Below, one piece after another: positions 22,650 through 33,545 of a stretch of 64,000 nucleotides of DNA. Positions within the stretch are counted from its first letter, which is position 1; the number at the start of each line of letters is the position of its first letter. The stretch comes from Hymenopus coronatus. Its lineage: Eukaryota; Arthropoda; Insecta; Mantodea; Hymenopodidae. Under the pieces are notes generated by a model. It was not told the origin of the DNA. It did not search any database and was given only the letters and a program-made list of their open reading frames with translations. A program made the position numbers and the translations under genes. The DNA lies in the NCBI GenBank assembly GCA_030762935.1, contig CM060890.1, forward strand, positions 69,430,265 through 69,494,264. The letters run 5' to 3'.

Positions 22650-23125
22650 CATCTGGTATGTAACTACTTCATGCTAATCGAAATAACCATCAGCAAAAAT
22701 CATATTTACTTGTGAATGCAAAGATTAAGGGAATACAATAGGATAAATGGATAATAAACACGGAATCTATATGTTTTGTATAGTGTGGTGTTTGTCTACT
22801 TCTTACGGTTTAAAAGTTATGGACATTCCAGCCAGAATGAAGAGAATTTCATCCCAAAAAATTTAAGATATACATTTAACTTGAATTAGAAATATTTACA
22901 CATGCGGTATTTTAATTAAAATCGTTAACGCTATTGTTGAGAAATACAAAATGTCCGAAAATATTCCACGTAAAATGTAGTTTGGTGTGCGAGGAATTTC
23001 TTGAAAATCTTCGACTCATGGAAAGCTTTGAACTTGAATATCAGGTTTAGTATTTAAATGATTTTTCGCGTTAGACTCAAAGACATACGACACACCCGGA
23101 CATTGATTTTTTTTATGTTTACTGA
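22650..23125 (+). mobile_element. HPR copy 7, partial
   Basis: It begins ATCTGGTATG, skips to ACTACTTCATGCTAATCG, and continues through CTTCTTACGGTTTAAAAGTT to the microsatellite region; the hairpin end is missing. Several internal deletions. Confidence 0.65.
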
Positions 23126-23146
23126 AAGTTATTTTTATGCATTAGG

Positions 23147-23290
23147 AACTTTGGTTTACTCCTCTCAATGAACGCGAACTGCCACTCAACGTCTCCTCTA
23201 TAAGCAAGAGGAGTAAAACGAACATCGCTCAGCTAATTCTCCACTTGGTGGTTATACTTTGGACCCCTTGAATTCTGCTACTCTTGTAAA
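23147..23290. mobile_element. Second copy of the palindromic MITE, truncated
   Basis: GCTAATTCTCCACTTGGTGG, then CCCCTTGAATTCTGCTAC, align with the right half of the MITE at 22385-22604; the outer left part is missing. Confidence 0.45.
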
Positions 23291-23304
23291 TAGTTAAGCA
23301 TTGA

Positions 23305-23484
23305 CTACCCCTGCGGTTGAGTGGTCTGCGCTCTGACTTCTAAAGTCAGATATCTTAACTTCGATTCCCAGCTGGGTAGGGGAATTTTTCTTAACCAAAG
23401 TCATCCATATTCCCATAGAGTCGTAAAAATTAATGTGGGAGTGAATGTTAGTGTGTTTAGTAATAAAACTAAATTACAACAAAC

Positions 23485-23514
<30 letters not shown>
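23305..23514 (+). mobile_element. tRNA-derived SINE with 28-A tail
   Basis: The head CTACCCCTGCGGTTGAGTGG holds an A-box; TCTGAC/GTCAGA form an anticodon-like stem; CTTCGATTCCCAG is the B-box region. The body has TGTGGGAGTGAATGTTAGTG and the tail is an uninterrupted A28 run (23487-23514). The long pure tail suggests a fairly young insertion. The same tail word appears in the SINE at 46961-47123, which has a different head. Confidence 0.7.
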
Positions 23515-23517
<3 letters not shown>

Positions 23518-23789
23518 TACAATTCAGTGTATATCATCAATATAACTCTCAATATGACCAATTTTTTTAAATAATTTATATTTGACCTATAAGCAGTATT
23601 GCTTTACAGGCCATTGAGAGCAGTTAACAATATAACAATAACAAATTACATTCCGAGATTGACCTATAAGATTCCTCTATCTTAAAAAACAAAATGTGTT
23701 TTTACATCACATATTCACTGATATGTTAAATAATATCTACTTATAAGTAACAATGAATACTTGACATTAAGTAAAGAATGAAATACAAA

Positions 23790-24592
23790 TTACTCTTAAA
23801 AAGCTTATACTTCTATTTACTTAATGTTAATCGGGAAAAAAGTAGCAGAAATAATCTTATTGGTTCCTTGTAAGTAGAAGCGAAATAAGAGATTGCCATA
23901 GGTTAAACTGATAGTCAAAAGCTGGTTTCTATGTCACTGAAGTTCCTTTGTTTGTATGGACAGCAGTCGATAAATTCCTATATGAAAAAAGTTTTCATAG
24001 CAGAAACCAAAAACAAGGAATGACTCAAAAGCGATGGACTCCACGAAAAAAATGTATATAACATAAATTGTGTGTTTTAACGTGCTCTACAGCTTTCGTG
24101 CAGTAAATTTTTATCCATGTCTTACGGTTTAGCATTTATTCAAAATTCCGTAAAACTTATCCCGAATAAAGTAGTCTTCAGAGGCTATTCCCAGAAAATT
24201 CAAGAGATACATTTTATTTGTCAGCTAAATATCTTTAATATACGAAATTTTTATCAAAATCGTTAGAGCCATTTTTGGGAAAATAAAAATTTTCGAAAAA
24301 AGTTCCATGGGTAGTAGGGGGTGGAGGGGTTTTTCTCAAAATCTTCGTGTCGCATCCCTGGAAGATACTAAACTTAAATACCAAGTTTTGTATTTGACCA
24401 ACTTTTCGTTTTTGAGTTATCGTGTTCATACACACACACACACACACACATACACACACACACATACGGGCCTTTTTCTGAAATTACTTTCTTTGGATGC
24501 ATTTTTTTCCGGTGAAATGTCGGTATCGACTTTTTGGTGGAGTGCAATACCTTTTCTATACACTATGTATATAGTACGTGTAGAGAAAGTAA
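23790..24592 (+). mobile_element. HPR copy 8, outer terminus missing
   Basis: It starts inside the element at AAAAAGCTTATACTTCTATT and is otherwise complete to the hairpin CTATACACTATGTATATAGT and GTAGAGAAAGTAA. The internal microsatellite is expanded (24430-24466). Confidence 0.8.
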
Positions 24593-24726
24593 GAATATAT
24601 AACATTTGCTGCAATATAATTTATTTGGCTGAGTAGACTGTCCTTGTTCTGTTCTGGGTTTTTGTTCCTATGTGATATGTCTGAGCTCCAGGGACTTGAA
24701 GTTTATTAAAGGGGCTATAAGAATTA

Positions 24727-24743
24727 AAAAAAAAAAAAAAAAA
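24727..24743 (+). repeat. A17 tract, possible retroposon tail
   Basis: The run follows GGGGCTATAAGAATT. It may be the tail of an unrecognised retroposed sequence upstream (from about 24620). Confidence 0.35.
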
Positions 24744-24807
24744 GTAAATAGAAGTTAAGCATCCAGTGTAAAAAGTAAGAGGCATTGCTGGTTACTAAGG
24801 AGAGAGA

Positions 24808-25222
24808 GCACAACAGACGGGAAAATACAGTTCTTAAATATAACGACACTGGCCGTGAAAATAGCCTATAAACAAATGGATATTCTAATCTTCTCAGGAG
24901 AGAAGGATTGAAATAGAACTGCATCCAAATAACTTAAACAAAGACGGCGGTTACCGCATAAGTAAGACCTGGAAACCGATATTAATAAACAAACAGCTGA
25001 TTGATCTTCACCGCCGGCTAGACACACGTGTGCATTACCTGTCACCCCTCCTCCCTCCTTAATGATGAGAATTAATAGCCTGCATTCCTTTGCAGTATTG
25101 CATTTGCCTCCTACAGTTACTGCCACTGAAGATGCTTACCGTAGAAGTTGGCGAAACGTATGGTTGCCCGTTTAACCTATGACCACGGCACAACAACCGG
25201 AAAATACAGTTTTTAAATATAT
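24808..25222 (+). mobile_element. Penelope-like element tail candidate
   Basis: Near-identical direct repeats GCACAACA...AAAATACAGTTYTTAAATAT flank about 345 bp (24808-24842 and 25188-25222). Just before the second repeat lies CTGAAGA (25126-25132) and GAAAC (25153-25157) around a weak stem, a layout like the hammerhead core carried in the repeats of Penelope-like retroelements. Pairing of the third helix is not convincing and no RT is seen, so this is tentative. Confidence 0.3.
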
Positions 25223-25449
25223 CTAAAGGATACCTTTCTCAATTTAACACTCAAATAATGTTATCCAGAAATAATGTAGTATTAGCAATGGATTACAATG
25301 GCTGAGATTTTAAGCTTTTGGAAGCATGTTGATTGGAGTTGAGAGTTTCATAGGCAACAACATCACAAATAGGGAAGAAACTGAGCATAGTTATTGCAGA
25401 TTGCCAACAACTCCATTGAGCTTCCAAAAACTGAATCTTAAATTGAAAG

Positions 25450-25600
25450 TATTAATTTTTTTTCAGATTGCCAAAGTCCATAAAGCTTTGGGCGTATTAG
25501 ATTGCACTCATCTGGAGAAAAATATGCTGAAATATTTAGTAAACTACAGTACTAGTTTTAACGTTTTATTATTCTGTTCCTATAAACCAGCGACTGGTTT
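25450..25600 (+). pseudogene. Possible PIF/Harbinger nuclease fragment
   Basis: In the frame 25326-25604, HKALGVLDCTHLEKNML and YLVNYSTSFNVLLFC resemble the GxIDxTH...NRKGYxSxNVQ region of HARBI1-type nucleases. Only about 45 residues are involved, so the match may be chance. Confidence 0.25.
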
Positions 25601-25609
25601 CTAGCTGTA

Positions 25610-27595
25610 TGATATTTCGCCTTTCCTCTATAATTTTAACAATATTTTTCTTCTTTCAACAAAAATTGGCTCTCCCGTTCCACATTTAAACATCCATTAT
25701 TTTAAAATGTGTGTAATACCTATCCCCAAAATAATAAATTAAAAAAAGATTTTCAAAAATTAACAACTGAAGGTAAACATTTGGTAATCATATGCACCAA
25801 CGGTTTTCATTAACTGAAAGTATTTCTTAATCAAATGATGCCATCAGCGTTTACTATAATTGTAACCATAAATGTAACTACAGATTAATGTTTACTGTTA
25901 CTTAACTGGGCACTGTAATACCAGGCTTTACTGTAATAAAATTATAAAAAGTTTCGAATACAAAACTCAGGGTAAATCGTCTCTTAATGTTAATATCCTG
26001 TAAATTATATTCTGCTTTTTTGAAGCTTGATTTTTAAGGGAAATATATGAAATAATATTCAATTTGATTTCAAGCTTATTCTGTATCTATTCTCGTATTC
26101 AAATATGTTTAAACTGTTTATAGGTTTTAGCATATACTGCAAAATCCGTACCGCAGGGAACTAATGCGCCAATTTATTAAACATACCCACAAAACCTCAA
26201 GATCAGGCGATTAAACCTAAAAATTCTACAAAACTAACGAACATATGTGAATATAAAATGTAATAACCTTAATGGAAATTCAAGGAGTACTATAAACGGC
26301 TTGAAATAAAACTGAATCGTTAATACGCCAACCCTATGAATTTTATATTTTCAAATCATTTCTTAACCTCAAATTTATCTGGAAAGTAAAGCTAAAAATA
26401 GGGGGATGCTATAAGTTTCTAGACTCTTCATATTCCATCACGCGGCGTATGTTGGGCTACCTTTACAGTGGCTTCTTGATCAGAGAATTTTTATTCGCAA
26501 GGTCACATGGTAACGAGGAATCAACTCATCGCCCTAGATGGCGCTGTTGGACGAAGTTGCGACTTACGGACGTAAAATATGGTGAATTTAGTCATGAAAA
26601 CAGCGGCTAAAACATTATCCTGGTAGCTCACTGTGCACACAAGAATTTCAGAATGGATTACGTTATAATTGAGTTGAAACAAGCAACAAACACTGTATAT
26701 ATTTTTGGAAAGAGATAAGATTAAACAAATCCTTTCGAGCGTTTACTGCCTGACTCATACTATGGTATCATCCTTAGAAAACAAAAGCATTTTATATCAC
26801 AGTGAGAGGGCAGTGTGACTGGCGTGTTGCGTGAGATTCTCGTTCTGATGTCAACTCTTCCATGCGAGCTAAAACAAATTTCGTGTCAAACACACGTGTG
26901 TAAAGAATGACAGAACAAAAGATGGAATTACAAAAGTCCTTTGAGATAACTTTAATGCATGTATAGAAGCTGGATTTGTTATGGACGTTGGTAACAAAAC
27001 GATTGTGTACTGGGGATTGTTACTCAATGCACTGAACATTTTCTGTGACATTGGCTTAATTTCAAATTACTTAAGTCAGCATGATGTTTAATTCTGTTTG
27101 AAAATAAGATATTAGCAGAAATTGCTTTCCTTAGCTATTAAAAGTGAAAATTATGTAAAAGCATTTAGATAATCATAAGTACCTAATATAATTATTTGTG
27201 GAGTGTCTGCAGCCAATGCTGTTTAGTATTACTAAGTCCTAAAATTTCACAACTGGTACGAATTTATTATTTGTAACTAATTTGTTTATTATTAGCCATT
27301 CTAAATGAATACATTTAGCAACAACTGCCAGAGATATGAATTCAAATATGTAGATACCTTAACAAATCATTAGGTACAATTAAATTATATCACACGCAAA
27401 ACTAAAATTCTATTCGTAGATTTAATTTCAAGATCTTTAAATTGCATTCATATAATTTGCAATATTTTTTAAACAATTATTTGAAAATATACTGTGTGCA
27501 ACCAAGCCTTAACCCTTAATTTAGTTTTTTTTATTAAAGATATGATGAATCCTAAACGGTAGGGATGTTCTTTGGGATGGAGTATATTCTCTTCT
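25610..27595. other. AT-rich, no gene seen
   Basis: About 2 kb with only short frames. No paired termini or known domains were recognised. Confidence 0.4.
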
Positions 27596-27620
27596 TTGCG
27601 CTATTAGTTTAACTGTATAT

Positions 27621-27659
27621 ATGCACACACAAACACACACACACGCACGCACACACACA
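27621..27659. repeat. CA microsatellite
   Basis: (CA)n with G interruptions, directly abutting the left end of the following TIR element. Confidence 0.8.
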
Positions 27660-28120
27660 GGGTGATTCAAAACGACATGAAACGAAGATGTGGACCTTGT
27701 TGATCATACCGTACGTGATGCGTGAATATAATTTTCAGCTCTAAATTCGGCACATACAAAAACTGTCATAAAATCAACATGGATTGGGCAGTCATACGTA
27801 ACCAAATGGCACGTGCCCGGCTCACTCTAAGAGAGATGCTAGTTGGTAGCGATGGTCCCAGTTGCGTGGTGTAGGAGTGTTTTGATAGACACGCCGACAC
27901 TGCACATGTCACCTTAGTAATGGAAAGCGTAGCATGTGGGTTTTGTTATGTGTTTCATATAGCTCATTTTATGTTGTTTACGTGGCGTGACAACCGTTGT
28001 TCCTTCGCTGCCTAACTTTAAATAGAAGAGTTTGAAAGTTGCCACATCAAGTTTCGGACATGTCAAAGTGTAATCTAATCGACTGCTATCTTCGTTTGGT
28101 GTCGTTTTGAAACAGCTTGT
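27657..28120. mobile_element. Non-autonomous TIR element, 464 bp
   Basis: Left ACAGGGTGATTCAAAACGAC and reversed right ACAAGCTGTTTCAAAACGAC continue to match through AAACGAAGAT, giving about 33-bp TIRs. No ORF. The superfamily is not assigned; TIRs starting with a GGTGNTTCAAAA-type word are frequent among arthropod DNA transposons. Confidence 0.6.
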
Positions 28121-28590
28121 ATATACTAAATTATATCATATTAAACATAGCAGTGCATTAAATATAGAAATTCTTCCAGTTAGTAGTACACCAACAAATG
28201 AATAGGACTATATTAATTCTTACGCATAAGACGATAATAAATTATTTTATAAAGCAAAAACAAGAATCTATATCCTATGTATAAAGTGTAAACTATAAAA
28301 GGATGCGATAAAAATATTAAAAATTTACATAAATGTTGTTATCCATAAATACTTATTTTATCATTTATAATACGTTTGCGAATTATTTTATGTCATTCCT
28401 CCTTGGAAATCTTTCACGTCGCAGTTTTGGGAACTATTGATTTATATTAGTGCAGTTAGCATTATCATTATACAGGAAAAATTGTCTTCCTGAGTAGAAA
28501 AAGAAATCAATTTGTTATGCAGTGAATAGCAGTTCACTTAGTATTTTGAGATATCATCATCCTTTAGAACGATTACATCACATTGGTTGG
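28121..28590. other. AT-rich, no gene seen
   Basis: No recognised features. Confidence 0.35.
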
Positions 28591-28619
28591 TACATTCCGG
28601 AAAGAATTTCAAACTGCAG

Positions 28620-29050
28620 CCAGCTATGGACTTATTGCGCACCAGGCCTCAAAAGGATATAAGAGATAAGAGTATAATCGACGGGGGGCTGAAATCAGAC
28701 GGCGCGGAGTGCAATAGGCCTCAGCAGGATGGGGGAGATGAGAGCATAATCGACGGGCAGCTGAAATTAGACCACAGGGAGTGCACAATATCCCTGGAGA
28801 ATAGGAGAGATGAGACTATAATCGATGGGTGACTAATATCAGACTGCTGGAAGTACATCAGACCACAGGACGATAGGAGATATGAAAGTATAATAGACGG
28901 GCGGCTGAAATTAGATCGCGGGGAGTGCACAATATGCCAAGAGGATAAAGAGAGATGAGAGTATAATCGACGAGCAGCTAATAACGGACCGAGGACGATA
29001 GGAGAGATGAGAGTATAATCGACGGGTGGCTGAAATCAGACCGCGGGAAA
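28620..29050. repeat. 72-bp minisatellite, six units
   Basis: The word TATAATCGACGG or a variant stands at 28673, 28745, 28817, 28889, 28962 and 29014. The first five intervals are 72-73 bp and the last is 52 bp, a 20-bp deletion. Each unit holds AGGAGAGATGAGAGTATAAT, CTGAAATYAGACC and GGGAGTGCA. GC content is higher than around it. A period of 72 is a multiple of three, so the first units read as a 24-residue repeat (frame 28587-28832), but stops interrupt it and no gene is claimed. Confidence 0.8.
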
Positions 29051-29340
29051 GAGTCTCTGTGGTGGGCCGCTAACAAAGTCCAACTACTTCTTCATCTCGA
29101 TGTGCAGTGCGCTAGATTGCCCAAGGTCTGATTGAATACCCTTGGTCGCACAGATGCTACCAACACCATCCTTCCGCTCACAGCTGCATTTCCTAAGCGC
29201 ATTCACCACTACTGTACTCCTCTCCGACACGTATAATCCTGAAAGAGACCAGTTGGCATGAAATGAAGATGAAATGAAGGGACTGAAAGTTCAGGAGAAT
29301 GAAGTAACTTACCAACATTTGCCTAGTGATCCGGGGAAAA

Positions 29341-30207
29341 AAATCTGATATGTTCCATTTATATAACTTTCTCTAGCTGTTCCTCAAACAAATTTGCCTT
29401 ACTATAAATTATTCTTTTGTATATGTTATACTAGTCTATATACACATTAGCAGAATTGGTCTTATTACTTGCTTACTTGTAGGTGGAAGCGAAATAAGGG
29501 AATACATTAGTATAAAGCGCTAGTTTAACTTTCTTTTTAAATTTGGTCGTTTTGTGAAATCATTGAAGTTCGGTTCACTTTACATGGTCTCGTTTGGGAA
29601 TACTTAATTGTTTTAAAACTGAAACCAATAAAAAGGAATATCCCGAAAAAGATGAACTCTACAAGAAACACTTATATGACATAAATTATATGTTTTAACG
29701 ATATTTACATTTTTGTATAATAAGCTTGTTTGTTTATCTCGTACGGTTTAGCACTTGTGCAAAATTCTTCAAAACTGAATGAGAACAAAGAGATTGTCAG
29801 AGACTTATTTCCAAAAAATTCAAATCATATATTTTATATGTGATGTGAATATTTTTAATACACGGCATTTTAATCATAATCATTAGTTATATATGAGGCA
29901 ACCAAATTTTCTAAAAATGTTCCCTGTAAAGGCTAATTTGTGGTGTGGGGAATTTCTTGAATATATTCGTGTCGTATCTTTGGAGGATAGTAAACTTAAA
30001 TACCAAGTTTGGTATATAACCAAAATTTCGTTTTTGAAAACACAGACATACAAATAAATATACATATGAACCTTTCTTTAAACATGCTTTTTTATTAGGT
30101 GACCTCAAAACAAATATTTCCGTTGAAATCTCAATATTAAACTTTTGGTTGGAATATAATACATTCTCTATCCATTATGTGCATTTTAAATACGAGCTAG
30201 AGAAAGA
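29341..30207 (+). mobile_element. HPR copy 9, full length, hairpin centre degraded
   Basis: It starts AAATCTGATATGTTCCATTT and ends TACGAGCTAGAGAAAG; the palindromic centre is lost. It is followed directly by an A-rich run. Confidence 0.75.
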
Positions 30208-30220
30208 AAAAAAAAAACAT

Positions 30221-30290
30221 GGTTTTGGGAATGGAACCCACTAACTCCCGAATGCCATACAAAACGCCTGGGCCAGCCGCTTAGTTCAAT
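30221..30290 (-). mobile_element. tRNA-like SINE head
   Basis: The minus strand reads AAGCGGCTGGCCCAGGCG and GTGGGTTCCATTCCCA. It adjoins the A-run after HPR copy 9, which could be part of the same insertion. Confidence 0.4.
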
Positions 30291-30610
30291 TTTAGGATTG
30301 CTGTCAAGCATTAGCCGAAATCTCTTAGTTATTTCTATAGCTGAATTTTAAGTATTGATTACCTTGGCTCAGATGTTAAGTAGTTTTCCAACCTGTCTAG
30401 GGATCCAGAATATCACTGACTAAATTAATTGATAGAATGCTAAACGCGGCTGACAAGACCCGAAGCTCACACAGATATATGCCACTAGGCCAGTTAGACA
30501 GTAGCATCGTGAAGTTTAACTCGAGACTAGATTGCATCCATAGTTACAAGTCAATAAGATTGTTTAGTTTTCGAATGACAGCACTTTAAACAAGACAACT
30601 TTAGGGTTTT
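30290..30610. other. No gene seen; may hold the eroded left end of a mariner
   Basis: The TIR expected left of the following transposase was not found. Confidence 0.3.
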
Positions 30611-30611
30611 C

Positions 30612-31307
30612 ACGAAAATTGAGGATTTGGAAAAACGAGCAGTGATTAAATGCCTAAAGAAGTCAAGGAGGAAATGCACAGTACATTAAAAGACTCTGCG
30701 CCTTCGTATTCAATGATTAAAAGGTGGATTGCAGAGTTTAAAATTCGACGTACGAGCCCTAGGGATTAGCCTCATTATGGACGCCCTGAAGAAGTGACAA
30801 CTCCAGAGATCATTGAAAAAAATCATCGTTTAGTACTAGACTAAAGTTGCTGGAAATAGCAGAGGCTGCAAATATATAAAAAAAGTGCAGGTAATATTTT
30901 AAGTAATGTTTTGGGTTTTCACAAGGTCTGTGCAAGATGGATGTCGCATTTGTTGACAACTGATCAAAAGTTGCAAAGAAAAAATGTTTCTGTTAAGATT
31001 GTGGAGCTCTACCGTAAAAATCTCAGTGAACTTTTTAGACGGCATATTTCCATGGATGAAACTCGGATACATCACTACTGTTCAGAAAGTAAATCACAGT
31101 CAAACAGCGATTGCTCCATGTGAACCAACTCCAAAGAAAGCAAAGTCAATTTTGTCAGCTAACAAGGTTATAGCGAGTGTTCTCTGGGATGCACAGGGAA
31201 TTGTTTTTATTGATTAGTTGGAAAAGGGTAAAAATATCATGGTGACTACTACGCAAACTTACTGCAATGTTTGAGTGATGAGGTGAAAAGAAAAACGGCT
31301 CATTTAT

Positions 31308-31375
<68 letters not shown>

Positions 31376-31734
31376 TCATTGCAACAATTCTCCGGCCCAT
31401 CGTTGAGTCATTGCAATGGGAAAAATTGTGAATTAAAGTTCGAATTGCTTGAACAACCACCCTATTTACCATATCTAGCACCCAGTGACTACCACTTGTT
31501 CCTGAACCTCAAAAATTTCTTGGAGGACGAAAATTTCACAGAGGAGGTCATTGATACAGTAAACGGCTATTTTGAGGACCTTGATAAATCGCACTACACA
31601 GATGGTTTAATTAAATTAGAACACCGATATAACAAATGATTTAGCGTTTCTTAAGATTATGTTGAGAAATGAGGTAAAAAACAATTGAAAGCTGTTTTCA
31701 TTAAGAGGCCCGGGATTTATTAGCCAACTCTCGT
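30612..31734 (+). pseudogene. Mariner transposase pseudogene with one TIR
   Basis: In shifting frames: RAVIKC, KEVKEEMHSTLKDSAPSY, IKRWIAEFKIRR, TPEIIEK, RWMSHLLTTDQKLQRK, HISMDETRIHHYC (first Asp), ANKVIASVLWDAQGIVFID, then CNNSPAHR where the second catalytic Asp is Asn, and LAPSDYHLFLNLKNF (third Asp). The C-terminal frame ends at 31637. The right TIR TACGAGAGTTGGCTAATAAA (reversed) ends about 31734; the left TIR is not visible. An (AT)n run of 61 bp is inserted between the first and second Asp regions. Frameshifts, stops and the Asp change make it dead. Confidence 0.85.
31312..31372. repeat. (AT)n microsatellite inside the mariner
   Basis: A pure 61-bp AT dinucleotide run inside the transposase pseudogene, expanded after the gene died. 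Confidence 0.9.
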
Positions 31735-31739
31735 AGAAT

Positions 31740-32264
31740 TAAATTTCTATAACACTAAATAGATTGCACATTCCTAACTGCCTCTACTTAGATTTTTACA
31801 ACTTATTTTAGGCGCATTAAAGTAAAAAATGTATTCAAGAAAGCCGCTCCATTACTGCCGCGTAAACATCCGATAAGAATATTTGGGATTCCTTCCTTGG
31901 GTTATTTCCTTAACTGGCTCACAACCCCAAGCTTTGTTTATGACCCTATACCGGGCCTGGAGTAAGATAACAAGTTTTCGTCATTAGGAAACTCGAAATG
32001 AAAACTCTCAAAGAAGAAATGTAATTTCCTCTCTGAGTTCAAAGGCCAGTTTAGTCCAAAGATTTACGTTTAACTTCAAGCTGTTCTTACTATATAATGA
32101 GGAATAAAACACGCTATTTTTTATTTTAGAATGTTATTTTCAGAAAAATAAAAAATCTTTCAGAATATTTTAAGTAGATGTTAAAATACAAATCTTAATC
32201 TATACAATATTATTTATCAAAGCAGTTTCATTTATTTTAACAGGATTTTCGGAAAATTATTCCT
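31740..32264. other. No gene seen
   Basis: AT-rich spacer without recognised elements. Confidence 0.35.
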
Positions 32265-32690
32265 TTTTACTTTCTGTAGCTAATATGTACAATTGTACAT
32301 ATTAGATAAGGTATTCTGTTCCACTGAAAAATTTGATACCGAGATTTCACCGGAAATATACGTTCTGAGGCCCCCTGAGTCAAAAAAAAAGCATTTTTAG
32401 AAAAAGGTGTGTGTGTCTGTGGACAGTATTGCTTAACAACGTGTTTCATATATCCTTATTGTTAGTAAAAATGTGTTCATTAAGTTTTGTTGCTTAAGGG
32501 CTTAAGTAACCAAAAATATATTGTTATATTTATTGACATGAAAGTTCTAAGCGCTATTATTTTGTTTATTAATTTTGACCCGTTTTAGATTAAGTTACCT
32601 ATCTTTTACTGGAACTAAGTAACAAGACCATTTCTGCCAATGTTTATCTTGATTAGCATGAAGTACATACATGAATAATCTTTTGTGAGT
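32265..32690 (-). mobile_element. HPR copy 10, internally deleted, variant hairpin
   Basis: The hairpin-side block (32265-32440) and the outer part with TAAGTAACAAGACCATTTCT and TGATTAGCATGAAGTA (about 32598-32680) remain; the middle is lost or unrecognisable. The hairpin centre is a perfect 26-bp palindrome (32280-32305) whose sequence differs from the family norm on both arms. Confidence 0.65.
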
Positions 32691-32769
32691 TGGGGTTTTT
32701 AATGTTGGGAGATTAGTTAGTTATTGACATTCGTATACAGTTATCCAGGCGTTCATCAGTCAATTTTTT

Positions 32770-32998
32770 TGCCCTCTGTGATGTAATGGTTGCCATGCTA
32801 ATTTCATTCTTGGGTTCAAACCCGGCAGAGAACGATGGATTTTTTTCGGGCGTAAAAATCCTTAGCATGGCTTCCTTCGGAAGGGAAGTAAAGCCGTTGG
32901 TCCCGTGTCGTATATTTACGGCACGTAAAGCGGTCTTTTATCCCAGTATAGAATGGGACGCTAAGAGTCATAGCAGTTAAAGAGCGTCCATAAATAAA
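32770..32998 (+). mobile_element. tRNA-derived SINE, third family
   Basis: The head reads TGTGATGTAATGGTTGCCAT and TTGGGTTCAAACCCGGCAGA, a very good B-box. The body has CGGGCGTAAAAATCCTTAGC, GGAAGGGAAGTAAAGCCGTT and TTTACGGCACGTAAAG. It ends in an A-rich stretch near 32998. Distinct from the other SINEs here. Confidence 0.7.
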
Positions 32999-32999
32999 G

Positions 33000-33545
33000 A
33001 AAAAATTAAATCAGTCAGTCTTATTTTGTACCTGCCTTTTATTAATTTCATACTGAAAAAAGAAATGTAGCTCGGATATGTAGAGCTGTATATTGTCTTA
33101 ACTTTGAGACCAAATTGGAGTAACATTGGGTATTTTTCTTGAGAAACAAGAGGCCAAATATTTTCATAGCCTGAAAAAGAATGCGATGGTATCGATAATC
33201 ACTTTGTAAAGGGTCAACTGAACCCTATCAGCTGTAAAGTCGGTTCGTCAAGTAGTACGATCAAATTCAGTTTTACATTGTCAGTATTGTCAGGATTCAA
33301 CTACAACCCTCCTCATTTCGGGATTTATAGAAAGCTGTACTAATTTATTTGCAGACAATCTTAGTTTTGTTTAAACCATTGAAAGCAGATTCACTCTTTC
33401 AAACTTCCTCTGTGTACTGTCAGCATAAAAGCATATTTTTGGAAATGTGGACTTGAAAATTATATATGTGATTTAGTATACAACTTATATTGTAAACTTC
33501 GTCACTGTAAATTATTATTAAAATAATAAAAATAAACAGTAAAAG
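33000..33545. other. No gene seen
   Basis: AT-rich spacer. Confidence 0.35.

Noticed and set aside
23305..23375. tRNA gene
   Set aside because: A-box and B-box are present but acceptor pairing is poor and the sequence continues into a SINE body with a poly-A tail.
28620..29050. CRISPR-like repeat array
   Set aside because: Units are contiguous 72-bp minisatellite repeats without unique spacers, in eukaryotic-type DNA.
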